From JAOUGY01 sp963785075 (GTDB lineage: Bacteria > Actinomycetota > Acidimicrobiia > Spongiisociales > ZC4RG35): 64,000 bases of DNA. This document shows, piece by piece, positions 14,989 to 23,938 of this stretch; positions within the stretch are counted from its first letter, which is position 1, and every line of letters starts with the position of its first letter. Made by a program: the position numbers and the translations under genes. The DNA is taken from the NCBI GenBank assembly GCA_963785075.1, contig CAWATW010000006.1, forward strand, positions 310,001 to 374,000, read 5' to 3'. The notes beneath the pieces were generated by a model. That model did not search any database, was not told the origin of the DNA, and saw only the letters and a program-made list of their open reading frames with translations.

Positions 14989-15738
14989 GTGAGCGACACA
15001 CCTCTTCTCCAAATCAAGAACCTCCACGCATCCGCCGGCGACGTCGAAATCCTCAAGGGAGTCGATCTCACCGTCGATCGCGGTGAGATTCATGCACTGA
15101 TGGGACCGAACGGCTCGGGGAAGTCGACCCTTGCCAGCGTTCTGATGGGCCATCCTTCGTACAGCGTCACCGAAGGCCAGATCCTCTTCGAAGGCGACGA
15201 TGTGACCGAGGTCAGCGCCACCGAGCGGGCGCAGAGGGGCATGTTCCTCGCCTTCCAATATCCCGAAGAGATCCCCGGCATCTCCGTGATCCAGTTCCTC
15301 CGCCAAGCCCTGTCGAACCGCACCGGAATCGACCTCACGGTTCTCGAGCTTCGCCTGAAGGTGATGGAGGCCATGAAGGATCTGGCCATAGAGTCGAGCT
15401 TCGCCGATCGATACCTGAACGAGGGATTCTCCGGTGGGGAGCGCAAGCGCAATGAGGTGCTCCAGATGGCGGTCCTCGAGCCGATTCTGGCTGTGATGGA
15501 CGAGACCGATTCCGGGCTCGACATCGATGCGTTGCGGACGGTGGCCGAGGGCGTCAATCGTCTCACGTCGGCGGAACGGGGATTCCTGATCATCACCCAC
15601 TACCAGCGGCTGCTCGACTACATCACACCAGATCACGTCCACATCTTCATGGATGGCCGCGTTCTGCTCTCCGGCGGGGAGGAGCTGGCAGCCCGGCTGG
15701 AGGAACAAGGGTATGACTCGTTCCGGCAGTCTGCCTGA
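14989..15738 (+). CDS. sufC: SufC, Fe-S assembly ABC ATPase (first copy)
   Basis: A 249-aa soluble ABC ATPase that powers the SufBCD iron-sulfur scaffold. Walker A is GPNGSGKST at 39-47, the signature is FSGGERKR, Walker B is AVMDETDSGLD, and the switch histidine is in ITHYQRLLDY. This is one of two sufC genes in the window; the other, at 24385, is 16 residues longer and sits with sufD. Here the gene leads an operon with sufS (adjacent, TGA then ATG) and sufU. The GTG start is chosen because TACCCT and the shared suf operator lie immediately upstream. Confidence 0.93.
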   Translation: MSDTPLLQIKNLHASAGDVEILKGVDLTVDRGEIHALMGPNGSGKSTLASVLMGHPSYSVTEGQILFEGDDVTEVSATERAQRGMFLAFQYPEEIPGISVIQFLRQALSNRTGIDLTVLELRLKVMEAMKDLAIESSFADRYLNEGFSGGERKRNEVLQMAVLEPILAVMDETDSGLDIDALRTVAEGVNRLTSAERGFLIITHYQRLLDYITPDHVHIFMDGRVLLSGGEELAARLEEQGYDSFRQSA

Positions 15739-16953
15739 ATGACCGACCTCTCCCACCTGCGCGCCGACTTCCCGATCCTTCAGCAGCCTGCGGCCGCCCA
15801 CTTCCTGGATTCGGCGGCCTCGAGCCAGAAGCCGTCGGTGGTGCTCGAGGCGATGGATTCGATGGCGCGGACGATCTACGCCAACGTACATCGGGGCGCC
15901 TACCGCTTGTCCGTGGCCTCGACCGAAGCATTCGAGTCGGCACGGGTGGCGGTCGCCCGGTTCATCAACGCCCGGTCCGAGGACGTCGTGCTCAACCGCG
16001 GGGCGACCACCGGCCTCAACCAGGTTGCCTTCGGATGGGGGATCCCCCATCTCGCTCCTGGTGACCGCATCGTGGTCACGTTGATGGAACACCACGCAAA
16101 CCTCGTCCCATGGCAGATGGTGGCCAAGCGGACCGGGGCGCAACTGGTCCACATCCCGCTCACCTCGGATCATCAACTCGATCTGGCTTTCCTCGACTCC
16201 GTCCTCGACGAACGCGTGCGGGTCGTTGCGTTCACGGGGATGTCGAACGTGCTTGGCACGATGCCACCCGTCTCTGCCATCTGCGAGATGGCACGGTCGG
16301 TCGGCGCCCTCACCGTCGTCGACGGCGCACAACTCGTACCCCACTCCCCCGTCGACGTCGAGACTCTCGGAGCCGACTTCCTGGCGTTTTCGGCCCACAA
16401 GATGCTCGGCCCGACCGGAATCGGCGCCCTCTGGGGCCGACCGGAGCGACTCGAAGAGATGGAGCCGTTCGAGGGAGGCGGCGAGATGATCGCCGACGTC
16501 GGACTCCACGAGTCGACATGGGCGCCGATACCACACCGTTTCGAAGCGGGCACTCCGGCCATCATCGAAGCCGTCGGATTCGAGGCCGCAATCGAATACC
16601 TCGAAACGGTGGGAATGGATCGGGTCCTCGAGCATGATCGCTGGCTCACCGGGTATGCGCTGGCGAAGCTCGCCGAGATGGACGGCGTCACCACCTACGG
16701 GCCAACCGACCTGTCGACGCGAGGCGGAGTCATCTCGTTCACCGTTTCCGACGCCCACCCCCACGACGTCGCAACGATTCTCGACGAGTCCGGTGTCGCC
16801 GTGCGAGCGGGACATCATTGCGCCAAACCGCTCGTGAGGGAGTTGGGGGTACCTGCGACGGCGCGCGCCAGCTTCTACGTGTACAACACCGCTGCGGACG
16901 TCGACGCTCTCATCGCCGGGATCGATGAGGTGCAAGCCGTGTTTTCGCCGTGA
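15739..16953 (+). CDS. sufS: SufS cysteine desulfurase
   Basis: PLP enzyme of 404 aa that converts cysteine to alanine and passes the sulfur as a persulfide to SufU. Group II type: the Schiff-base lysine is K221 in SAHKMLGPTG and the persulfide cysteine C361 in RAGHHCAKPL, in the short ordered active-site loop. The N-terminal LRADFPILQ and FLDSAASSQKP are typical of SufS. The ATG directly abuts the sufC stop, and sufU follows after 43 bases, so sulfur mobilisation and acceptor are made together. Confidence 0.95.
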   Translation: MTDLSHLRADFPILQQPAAAHFLDSAASSQKPSVVLEAMDSMARTIYANVHRGAYRLSVASTEAFESARVAVARFINARSEDVVLNRGATTGLNQVAFGWGIPHLAPGDRIVVTLMEHHANLVPWQMVAKRTGAQLVHIPLTSDHQLDLAFLDSVLDERVRVVAFTGMSNVLGTMPPVSAICEMARSVGALTVVDGAQLVPHSPVDVETLGADFLAFSAHKMLGPTGIGALWGRPERLEEMEPFEGGGEMIADVGLHESTWAPIPHRFEAGTPAIIEAVGFEAAIEYLETVGMDRVLEHDRWLTGYALAKLAEMDGVTTYGPTDLSTRGGVISFTVSDAHPHDVATILDESGVAVRAGHHCAKPLVRELGVPATARASFYVYNTAADVDALIAGIDEVQAVFSP

Positions 16954-16996
16954 GATCAACCTAGGCCAGGCAACCCGATACCATCCATGAAGACCC

Positions 16997-17434
16997 ATGT
17001 CACTCGATGAGCTCTACCGCGAGGTGATCCTCGATCACTACAGGAACCCCCGTAACCGCTCGGCGCTCGGCACTCCGGACGCGACTGCCGACGGCGTGAA
17101 CCCGCTTTGTGGAGATGAGGTCACGATCGAACTCCATTTCGACGGCGAGAAGATCGACGAAGTGTCCGTTCGGGGCCAGGGTTGTTCGATCAGCCAGTCG
17201 TCGGCGTCGATGATGAGCGAGGCCATCAAGGGCAAGTCCCGAAGCGAAGTTGCCGAGCTGAGCCACAAGTTCAGGGCGATGTTGGCCACCGAGGACGGCG
17301 AGATCGAGTTCGATGAAGACAAGCCCGGATCGGTGCTCGGCGACCTCGAAGCCCTCCAAGGCGTGAAGAAATACCCGGTTCGGATCAAATGCGCCAGTCT
17401 CCCGTGGGCGACGCTGGAAGATGCTCTTTCGTGA
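16997..17434 (+). CDS. sufU: SufU, zinc-dependent sulfurtransferase
   Basis: A 145-aa SufU that accepts sulfur from SufS and relays it to SufBCD. The three zinc-ligand cysteines are C38 (NPLCGD), C63 (QGCSIS) and C132 (IKCASLPW), with D40 in the first motif. The roughly 20-residue insertion between the second and third cysteines that separates SufU from IscU is present (KGKSRSEVAELSHKF). It is the last gene of the sufC-sufS-sufU unit. SufT is absent here. Confidence 0.95.
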   Translation: MSLDELYREVILDHYRNPRNRSALGTPDATADGVNPLCGDEVTIELHFDGEKIDEVSVRGQGCSISQSSASMMSEAIKGKSRSEVAELSHKFRAMLATEDGEIEFDEDKPGSVLGDLEALQGVKKYPVRIKCASLPWATLEDALS

Positions 17435-17443
17435 GTCGGGGCG

Positions 17444-17459
17444 TTGAGGTTTCATTGAC
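17444..17459 (+). promoter_or_regulatory. Response-regulator-type direct repeat, site A
   Basis: TTGAGGTTTCATTGAC holds two TTGA half-sites 11 bases apart, the spacing used by OmpR/PhoB-type regulators. It lies 69 bases before the secreted protein at 17528 and is nearly identical to the site at 20471. Confidence 0.6.
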
Positions 17460-17527
17460 GACTGCCTGAGGCCAGGCTGATCTGCCGGGCCGCATGCTGT
17501 GTTCACCCAAGCTCAAGGAGTGGACAC

Positions 17528-18352
17528 ATGCGACAACGACTGACCTTCATCCTCGGGGCGTTCACCGCCCTTCTTCTCGCTGCCGGTGCAGCTTGGGCTG
17601 CGATGCCTGCAACGGTCGAATCCGGATCGGTGATCGGGGTCGCCGATGCCGGGACGGTGACCGTCGCCCAGGTCGGCGCCGCACTCGAAATCGTCTCAGT
17701 CGAACCCGCCGCCGGGTGGGAACACGAAGTGGAGGTCGCGTCCGGACGTGAAGTCGAGGTCGACTTCCGAAAGGGAACCCGCCGGATTCAGTTCGACGCC
17801 GAGCTCGAAGACGGCGAGGTCAGGGTCCGGATACGCGAGCGAGTCCAGGTCGGTGGTTCAACACCCACCAGCGTCGGCGACTCGAGCTCGACCACGATCG
17901 ACGACTCGACCTCGACCACCATCGACGAACCGACTTCCAGCACCGCCGGCGACACCACATCGAGCACGATCGACGACTCGACCTCGACCACGATCGACGA
18001 CAACACATCGACGACGGCCCTCGAGGACACCACATCTTCGACGGTCGGCGACACGACGTCCACCACCATGGACGACTCCACCTCGACCACCGTCGACGAT
18101 GACGACGACGTCCCTGCCGGCAGCGGATCCGAGACCCACTCGGTCGGTGGCGTTGCAACCGTCACCATCGCCTGGGCGGATGGCCGGATGAGCCTGGTGT
18201 CGGTGTCGGTCGCAGACGGCTGGCAGACCGAGGAACAAGAAACTCGCGCCGATCGGATCAAGATCGAGTTCGAATCCGACGACGACGGCGAAGCCCGCTT
18301 CGAGGCCGAGTTCCACGACGGCTCGATCAGGGTCGAGTCCAAGGTCGACTGA
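17528..18352 (+). CDS. Secreted protein with two copies of an unknown 62-residue domain
   Basis: An exported protein of 274 aa. Residues 1-25 form a signal peptide (hydrophobic run, then AWA-A). Residues 39-105 are a beta-rich domain (GTVTVAQV...LEIVSV...GWEHEV...FDAELEDGEVRV) and 205-273 a second copy (GVATVTIA...SLVSVSVADGW...FEAEFHDGSIRV). Between them is an 85-residue Ser/Thr/Asp linker built from TSTTIDDS-like repeats, probably glycosylated or disordered. One more copy of the domain forms the C-terminus of the product at 20532. A ribosome site AAGGAG precedes the ATG. Function unknown; linkage to the two-component genes next door suggests a surface sensor or regulon member. Confidence 0.78.
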   Translation: MRQRLTFILGAFTALLLAAGAAWAAMPATVESGSVIGVADAGTVTVAQVGAALEIVSVEPAAGWEHEVEVASGREVEVDFRKGTRRIQFDAELEDGEVRVRIRERVQVGGSTPTSVGDSSSTTIDDSTSTTIDEPTSSTAGDTTSSTIDDSTSTTIDDNTSTTALEDTTSSTVGDTTSTTMDDSTSTTVDDDDDVPAGSGSETHSVGGVATVTIAWADGRMSLVSVSVADGWQTEEQETRADRIKIEFESDDDGEARFEAEFHDGSIRVESKVD

Positions 18353-18371
18353 GTCGAACGCCGGCCGGATG

Positions 18372-18400
18372 GAGAGGGCGGGCCCGGGGCCCGCCCTCTC
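18372..18400. terminator. Bidirectional hairpin terminator
   Basis: A 13-base perfect stem (GAGAGGGCGGGCC with GGCCCGCCCTCTC) around CGG, 20 bases after the stop of the secreted protein gene and facing the end of the histidine kinase gene. TTGTTG follows on the plus strand. Confidence 0.8.
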
Positions 18401-18475
18401 TTGTTGCACCGGCCTGGGCGCCGAGACGGCCCCTCGTGTCAACGCTCTCGGGGCATCACGGCCTTGGCCCCACGG

Positions 18476-19750
18476 TCATTGAGCGGGAAGAGCGACGACC
18501 ACGCTCGCCCCGCCGGCCGCCGACGACCCGATCCGCAGGGTGCCACCCACACGCTCTGCGATCCGTCGGGCGATGTCCAAACCGAGCCCTGTGGATCCGC
18601 CGCCGCTCTCGCCGCGCCGGAGAGGATCGCTATCGGCGTCGAAGCCGGCGCCTTCGTCTGCCACCTCCAGCTGGAACCCTGCGCCGTCGGAGGTCACGGT
18701 GAGGCTCAGCGCCGTGCCTCTGGGCGTGTGGGCGAACACGTTTCCGATGATCACGTCTATCGCATCCCCCAGATCTTCCTCGAGCAAGGCCACCTCCATC
18801 GGCCGATCGGGGATTGCGACATGGAACGTACGACGCTCCTCGTCCGCCAGCACAGACCAGAACTCGGCATGCCGGGCCGCCACTGCACCGAGGTCACAAC
18901 GGGCCTCGGCATCGACGGCACGCGCGTCCTCGATCAGGCGATCCACGGACGACTGCATCCGATCCAAGAGTGCCGACATCTCAGCGCGGTCGGCGGGATC
19001 CGCGATCGACTCGGATTGCAGGCGCAGGGCCGCCAGCGGGGTTCTCAAACGGTGTGACAGGTCGGCCATAGCCTCGCGCTCCGACACGAGCAGGTTCCGT
19101 AGTTGAGGTGCAAGGCGATTCAGCGCGTCGGCGATCGCGGACAGCTCAGGGATGCCGGGACGCTCAGCTCGAATGTCGAGGTCCCCCGCTCCGATCCGCC
19201 GGGCGACAGCGGCCAACTCCTCGACCGGAGTTCGCAGAGTCCTCCCCAGGCGGTCGGCGAGCACCAGGGAGGTGGCCACGAGGAGCGCACCCATGACACC
19301 GAGAAACAACCAGGCTTGGACCACACCACGCATCAATTCCGACCGCGGCACGATCGCGGTCACCACTGCCCATCCGTCACGCCCGATGACGGGCAAGGAC
19401 ACCTGCCAGTCACCCCCCTCGTTGTACCGCGATGACGACGCGCCTTGCTCGGCCGTCCACCGAGCGAACTCGGCGTCGAACTCCGTATCGCCGAGTACCA
19501 CTCCCTGACTGTCGAGAATGGCCAGACCGTCGGTGACGGCCACCACCGTGCCGGCGAGCGCAGCGTCGACGCGTCCGGTCGACGACGCAGCGGGCACCAA
19601 GGAGCGAGCGATGTCCTGAACTTCGCGCTCTGCGGCAGTGCGTGCGCGCTCGTCGGCCTGACTCTGGACGAGCAAAGCCAGCGGGACCGTGTAGGCGATC
19701 ACCACCAACGACGTGACAGCCAGGACCAGCACTGTGAGTCGGCGTCTCAC
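18476..19750 (-). CDS. Sensor histidine kinase (OmpR-system partner)
   Basis: A membrane kinase of 424 aa. The first membrane span is residues 5-28, the extracytoplasmic sensor about 29-142, the second span 144-166, then a HAMP segment (LADRLGRTLRTPVEEL). The phosphorylated histidine is H233 in ADLSHRLRTPLAAL. The ATPase part has an N box (VIIGNVFAHTPRGTA), VADEGAGF and STGLGLDIARRIAE. The GTG at 19750 shares GTGA with the stop of the response-regulator gene, a four-base overlap that fixes the start. The sensor domain is not recognisable; its signal may relate to the neighbouring secreted proteins. Confidence 0.92.
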   Translation of the reverse strand: MRRRLTVLVLAVTSLVVIAYTVPLALLVQSQADERARTAAEREVQDIARSLVPAASSTGRVDAALAGTVVAVTDGLAILDSQGVVLGDTEFDAEFARWTAEQGASSSRYNEGGDWQVSLPVIGRDGWAVVTAIVPRSELMRGVVQAWLFLGVMGALLVATSLVLADRLGRTLRTPVEELAAVARRIGAGDLDIRAERPGIPELSAIADALNRLAPQLRNLLVSEREAMADLSHRLRTPLAALRLQSESIADPADRAEMSALLDRMQSSVDRLIEDARAVDAEARCDLGAVAARHAEFWSVLADEERRTFHVAIPDRPMEVALLEEDLGDAIDVIIGNVFAHTPRGTALSLTVTSDGAGFQLEVADEGAGFDADSDPLRRGESGGGSTGLGLDIARRIAERVGGTLRIGSSAAGGASVVVALPAQ

Positions 19751-20430
19751 CGCCGAGGATCGACCAGCTTGACGCCGACCCCGTGCACCGTGATGAGGTA
19801 GCGGGGTGCCGACGCCGACTCCCCGAGCTTCTTCCGGAGCCACGAAAGGTGGACATCGACCGTCCTGTCTCCGCCGCCGTAGGGCTGGCGCCACACCTCC
19901 GCCAGCATCTCGCGTTTCGACACGACCTCGCCTGACCGCTCGGCAAGCAAGCGGAGCAGTTCGAACTCCTTCGGGGCCAGGTCGAGCAACTCATCCCCGA
20001 GCCGCGCCTCCCTGGCCGCGGCGTCGACTGTCAGGTCCCCCACCACCAGCGCATCGTTGGCAGACCCCGACTCCTGACGACGCAGCACGGCCCTCACCCT
20101 CGCCTGCAGCTGCTGGACCGAGAATGGCTTGACGATGTAGTCGTCGGCGCCGGCATCGAGCGTCGAAACCACCACGTCGTCGGCGCCGCGTGCGGTAGCC
20201 ACGATGATGGGTACCTGGGAGACGGCACGGATCATGCGGAGGAGATCCCGGCCGTCGAGGTCTGGCAGACCGAGATCCAGGACGATGAGGTCGAAGGCGT
20301 CGGTCGTAGCCATCTTCAACCCACCCATGGCGTTGGCGGCAGAGTCGACGTGATGGCCGCCGTCGGCCAACGCCCGCGCCACCAGACGCCGGAGGTCGGG
20401 ATCGTCTTCAACCAGGAGTATCGAAGCCAT
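19747..20430 (-). CDS. OmpR-family response regulator
   Basis: A 227-aa two-domain regulator. The receiver has acidic residues EDD at 8-10, the phospho-acceptor D52 in VLDLGLPD, and YIVKPF. The C-terminal winged helix contains LAPKEFELLRLLAERSGEVV and DVHLSWLRKKLGE. It is translated with the kinase through a GTGA overlap. Direct repeats of the kind this class binds lie upstream of both neighbouring secreted protein genes, one of them in its own divergent promoter region, so autoregulation is likely. Confidence 0.94.
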   Translation of the reverse strand: MASILLVEDDPDLRRLVARALADGGHHVDSAANAMGGLKMATTDAFDLIVLDLGLPDLDGRDLLRMIRAVSQVPIIVATARGADDVVVSTLDAGADDYIVKPFSVQQLQARVRAVLRRQESGSANDALVVGDLTVDAAAREARLGDELLDLAPKEFELLRLLAERSGEVVSKREMLAEVWRQPYGGGDRTVDVHLSWLRKKLGESASAPRYLITVHGVGVKLVDPRR

Positions 20431-20470
20431 GGACGCAGGTTACGGCGCCCTCGAGCACGCAGCAGCCTGC

Positions 20471-20486
20471 TTGAGGTTTCCTTGAC
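20471..20486 (+). promoter_or_regulatory. Response-regulator-type direct repeat, site B
   Basis: TTGAGGTTTCCTTGAC differs from site A at 17444 by one base. It lies in the gap between the divergent response-regulator gene (start 20430) and the secreted protein gene (start about 20532), so it could serve both. Confidence 0.6.
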
Positions 20487-20531
20487 CTTTTGATGACGAC
20501 GCCATTGGATGCCGGACGCGATCATGAAGTC

Positions 20532-21194
20532 GTGAAGCGCTTCTGGTTGTTCATGTCATGGGTGGGTGCCACGGCGCTCGTCTCGTTCGTGACGTTCCAG
20601 GCGCTCAACGCCGCTCAGGGTCAGGTCAACGATCGACCCTTGACGCCGGTCGTCGTTGCTTCGACGTTCCAGGTGGCACTGGAACCCACTTCTTCGTCAT
20701 CGCCGTCGACCACCGACCCGACCAGACGGACCGCGTTGTCGGCCGAGGCGACGTCGTCGTCGCCCGCCGGGTCGGCGCTGCTCGACCCCAACTCGGGGGG
20801 CGGCTCCGAACCTCAGCAGACGTCACCCGTCACCTCGCCTGGCGCGGCCGCCGCGCCCGTGACCACCACGACGACCGTGGACTCGACGTCGACCACCAGC
20901 AGCTCCACGAATTCCTCGACGAGCACGACGACGACGGTCGGTCAATCCACGACCACCCCCGCTGCATGGACCACCACGACGATCAGCTCACCGGGCGGGA
21001 GCGTCACGGTTTCCTATCGACCGGGAGAGGTCCGCTACGACGCGGCCGTGCCGACCGCCGGCTATGCCCTCAGCATCGAAGAAACCGGTCCGGAGGTGCG
21101 CGTCGAGTTCGAGCACGAAGACCTGCCGGACTACGAGATCAGGGCACGGTGGAACGATGGAACGTTCGACTCGGAGATCAACGAGAAGGGCTGA
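20532..21194 (+). CDS. Secreted or anchored protein with one copy of the unknown domain
   Basis: A 220-aa protein starting with a signal or anchor segment (KRFWLFMSWVGATALVSF). A long Ser/Thr-rich low-complexity region follows (about residues 45-155, with TSTTSSSTNSSTST), and the final 63 residues form a domain matching those in the product at 17528: GSVTVSYRPGEVRY, then TAGYALSIE, VRVEFEHED and a closing WNDGTFDSEI. The GTG at 20532 is preferred to the TTG/ATG at 20490-20493 because those would leave no room for a promoter after the regulator site. Function unknown. Confidence 0.7.
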   Translation: MKRFWLFMSWVGATALVSFVTFQALNAAQGQVNDRPLTPVVVASTFQVALEPTSSSSPSTTDPTRRTALSAEATSSSPAGSALLDPNSGGGSEPQQTSPVTSPGAAAAPVTTTTTVDSTSTTSSSTNSSTSTTTTVGQSTTTPAAWTTTTISSPGGSVTVSYRPGEVRYDAAVPTAGYALSIEETGPEVRVEFEHEDLPDYEIRARWNDGTFDSEINEKG

Positions 21195-21215
21195 GCTCGA
21201 ACCCGTTTGGACGTC

Positions 21216-22607
21216 TCAGTGGACGCCTCCCCCGGTCATGCCCTTGAGATCGAGCGCGGCATCGAGATCTTCGGCGGACATCAGACCTTCCTCCAGCACG
21301 ACGTCTCGAACGGTCCGTCCTTCGGCAAACGCACGCTTTGCGACCCTGGCACCGTTGTCGTATCCGATGTGGGGGTTGAGCGCGGTGACAACGATCACGT
21401 TCTTCTCGAGCAGATTCTGAGCACGCTCTGGGTCCGCCTCGATCCCGTCGACGCACTTCGTCGCCAGGTTGGACGCGGCCGCTGCCAGCAGATCGATCGA
21501 CTCGAGCAGATTCCGCGCCATCACCGGCATCATCACGTTCAACTCGAAGTTCCCGTTCGCTCCACCCCAGGTCACCGCTGCGTCATTGCCCATCACCTGG
21601 GCGGCCACCATCATCGCCATCTCCGGCATGACCGGGTTGACTTTGGCCGGCATGATCGAACTTCCAGGCTGAAGCGCCGGGAGCTTGATCTCGGCGATAC
21701 CGGTGACCGGGCCTGAGGACAACCACCGGAGGTCGTTGGCGATCTTGAAGAGCGAGGTGGCCACCGTCTTCAGCGCTCCCGAGGCGTTGACCGCCGCGTC
21801 CTTCGAGGCCTGGGCCTCGAAGTGATTCGCTGCCTCTGCGAACGAGTACCCGGTCCGCTCCGCCATCAGGGCGATGACCTCGGCGGCGAATCCCGGCGGG
21901 CAGTTGATACCGGTCCCGACAGCGGTGCCGCCGAGAGCGAGTTCCTCGAGTTCGGGCAGCACCTTGTTCACGCGGTCGATGGATTTGCGGATCTGCGCCG
22001 CGTATCCGGAAAACTCCTGCCCGAGCGTGACCGGCACGGCATCCATGAGATGGGTTCGGCCGGACTTCACCACATCGGCGAACGCCGCCGATTTGGCCTC
22101 GAGCGACGAAGCCAGGGTCTCGAGTCCGGGGACGAGCCTGGACCGAATGGCGTCGACCGCAGCAAGGTGCATCGCGGTGGGGAACGTGTCGTTCGAGGAT
22201 TGACCGAAGTTCACATGATCGTTTGGGTGGACCGACTTCGATCCGCGGTCTCCGCCCATGATGTCGATCGCGCGATTGGCGATGACTTCGTTCGCATTGG
22301 TATTCGTGGATGTACCAGAGCCGGTCTGATAGATGTCTACGGGGAACTGCTCATCCCAACTCCCTTCCATCACCTCGTCGGCGGCCGCACGCACGGCGTC
22401 GGCGACGTCGGACGGGATCTCGCCACGACCGCCGGCCACCGTCGCGACAGAGCCCTTGAGCAGGCCGAAGGCCCACACGAGTCGCCTGCCGACGGACAGT
22501 CCGGAGATCGGGAAGTTGTCGACAGCCCGTTGGGTCGACGCACCGTAGAGGGCATCGGCCGGAACCTGAACCTCTCCCATCGAATCCTTCTCGACACGGT
22601 ATTCCAC
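21216..22607 (-). CDS. fumC: Class II fumarate hydratase
   Basis: A 463-aa member of the fumarase/aspartase family; forms a homotetramer and interconverts fumarate and malate in the TCA cycle. Signatures: GSGTSTNTNANEVIANRA, HPNDHVNFGQSSND, SGRTHLMDAVPVTLGQE and the mobile-loop GSSIMPAKVNPV with its catalytic serine. The NFELNVMMPV and LNPHIGYDNGA stretches favour FumC over aspartase. The GTG start at 22607 has AGGAGAG nine bases upstream. No other TCA genes are near. Confidence 0.94.
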   Translation of the reverse strand: MEYRVEKDSMGEVQVPADALYGASTQRAVDNFPISGLSVGRRLVWAFGLLKGSVATVAGGRGEIPSDVADAVRAAADEVMEGSWDEQFPVDIYQTGSGTSTNTNANEVIANRAIDIMGGDRGSKSVHPNDHVNFGQSSNDTFPTAMHLAAVDAIRSRLVPGLETLASSLEAKSAAFADVVKSGRTHLMDAVPVTLGQEFSGYAAQIRKSIDRVNKVLPELEELALGGTAVGTGINCPPGFAAEVIALMAERTGYSFAEAANHFEAQASKDAAVNASGALKTVATSLFKIANDLRWLSSGPVTGIAEIKLPALQPGSSIMPAKVNPVMPEMAMMVAAQVMGNDAAVTWGGANGNFELNVMMPVMARNLLESIDLLAAAASNLATKCVDGIEADPERAQNLLEKNVIVVTALNPHIGYDNGARVAKRAFAEGRTVRDVVLEEGLMSAEDLDAALDLKGMTGGGVH

Positions 22608-22694
22608 GTTGAAGCTCTCCTGTAGACGATTCCACGGGAGGCTACCGCCACCGCTTTGCGATGTGCCGCGGCCGAAGGTCCCGAAGAACCGACG

Positions 22695-23792
22695 TCATGT
22701 CACCAGATCGCGACGTCGTTGAAAGCGAGCATCCAGACGATCCACGAGCGTGGACCCGACTCGATCCAGGCCCGACGCCACCGTCAGCATCAGTGAGGCG
22801 AGACCATCGAAGTCGGCGAGCGAGATCTCCTCTGGACCGACCCTTGCCGGCGCAGTACCCGCCCGGACACCATCGATATCGACCATGTTGTGGTAATTGC
22901 CGAGCGCCAGGCACAGACCTGTGGCGGCATACCCGAACGCCCCGAAGGCTGTGGCTTCGCACGATCCGCCGGCCATGAGCTTACGCTGGTGTTTCAAGCC
23001 GGCGGCGCGACACACATCGGTGACTGCGTTGGTGAGTTGGTGGTCGAAGATCGATGCGAGGTCACCCACTCTCACGACCGGTCCTCCACCGATGGGTGAG
23101 TCGGCGAAGCTGCGCGACGTCTCGATGGAGAGAAGCCGGGCCTGACCGGGGATCGTGCCCAGCTTGCACGCGGCGATGGCTCCGATGAAACCTTCCTCTT
23201 CGGCTCGGGTCAACAGCACCCCGTAGTGGTTCAGTGCGGGCTTCTTTCGCGCTTTGTCGAGCGCGGAGAGCGCAGCGGCCACTCCGGCGAGGTCATCACA
23301 GCCAGGAGCCCGTACACGATCGCCACGCAGACCGAGCGAACGCGCCGGAAAGCTCCACCGACCGATGTCCCCGGGCCGGAGCATGTGCGTCGCATTGGTG
23401 AGTTTGAGCGTGGCTCGTCCGGTCTCCGGGTCGTGTTCGACCACCTTGCCGGAATGGCGCTCGTCCGCGGCGTCGAACAATTCGACCGCAGCCCCGGGGA
23501 AGTATTGGGGCAACACGCCCCCCATGAACTCCGCCTCCGCCGAACGACCAGCGACAGTGGTCAGCACAAATCCCGGATGGTCCATGTGCGCGGTCGCGAT
23601 CACAGGGTCGTGTCGCTTTCGCCCACCAAGCGTGAGCAGAATGTTGCCGGCGCTGTCGGTCTTCATCCGCACATCGGATCGGCGCCGGGCCCAGGCGTTG
23701 ACCCAATCGATCACCCGGTGCTCGCGTCCCGACGTGGTCGGGATGTGCGTGAGTTCGAGAAGCCACTTGTGGCGAGGTGGAAGTGAGGCCAT
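22695..23792 (-). CDS. M42-family metallopeptidase
   Basis: A 365-aa dinuclear aminopeptidase of the M42 (glutamyl aminopeptidase/TET) type. Metal and catalytic motifs in order: AHMDHPG, GCDDLAG (bridging Asp), RAEEEGFIGA (Glu pair), the metal ligand in SIETSRS, and LGNYHNM near the end. The EATAFGAFGY stretch also fits. These enzymes form dodecameric tetrahedra that trim peptides from the proteasome or Clp. The start is next to a perfect palindrome containing TATAGG eight bases upstream, consistent with a leaderless transcript. Confidence 0.9.
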   Translation of the reverse strand: MASLPPRHKWLLELTHIPTTSGREHRVIDWVNAWARRRSDVRMKTDSAGNILLTLGGRKRHDPVIATAHMDHPGFVLTTVAGRSAEAEFMGGVLPQYFPGAAVELFDAADERHSGKVVEHDPETGRATLKLTNATHMLRPGDIGRWSFPARSLGLRGDRVRAPGCDDLAGVAAALSALDKARKKPALNHYGVLLTRAEEEGFIGAIAACKLGTIPGQARLLSIETSRSFADSPIGGGPVVRVGDLASIFDHQLTNAVTDVCRAAGLKHQRKLMAGGSCEATAFGAFGYAATGLCLALGNYHNMVDIDGVRAGTAPARVGPEEISLADFDGLASLMLTVASGLDRVGSTLVDRLDARFQRRRDLVT

Positions 23793-23796
23793 TCCG

Positions 23797-23812
23797 GGAG
23801 CCTATAGGCTCC
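23797..23812. promoter_or_regulatory. Perfect 16-base palindrome over the M42 promoter
   Basis: GGAGCCTATAGGCTCC is fully symmetric and contains TATAGG, which on the minus strand ends eight bases before the ATG at 23792. It is either an operator over the -10 element or a chance symmetry of the promoter. Confidence 0.45.
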
Positions 23813-23844
23813 GCCACGTACCGGCCGACGACCCGTGTTTGCTC

Positions 23845-23935
23845 AGTACCAAGTACTGGGTACTGAGTACTTCTCACATAGAACGTCTTACGTAGAACGT
23901 CTTACGTAGAACGTTATACGTAGAACGCAGTACGT
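23845..23935. repeat. Heptanucleotide tandem array, thirteen units
   Basis: Thirteen consecutive 7-base units in one register: four of the AGTACTG type (23845-23872), one CTCACAT, then alternating AGAACGT and CTTACGT-like units to 23935. The second half therefore also reads as a 14-base repeat. It directly precedes the 136-base tandem repeat. Confidence 0.9.
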
Positions 23936-23938
23936 AAA

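Noticed and set aside
14920..16998. Long minus-strand open frame opposite sufC-sufS
   Set aside because: Shadow of the suf genes caused by high GC codon bias; the plus strand carries three clearly conserved proteins.
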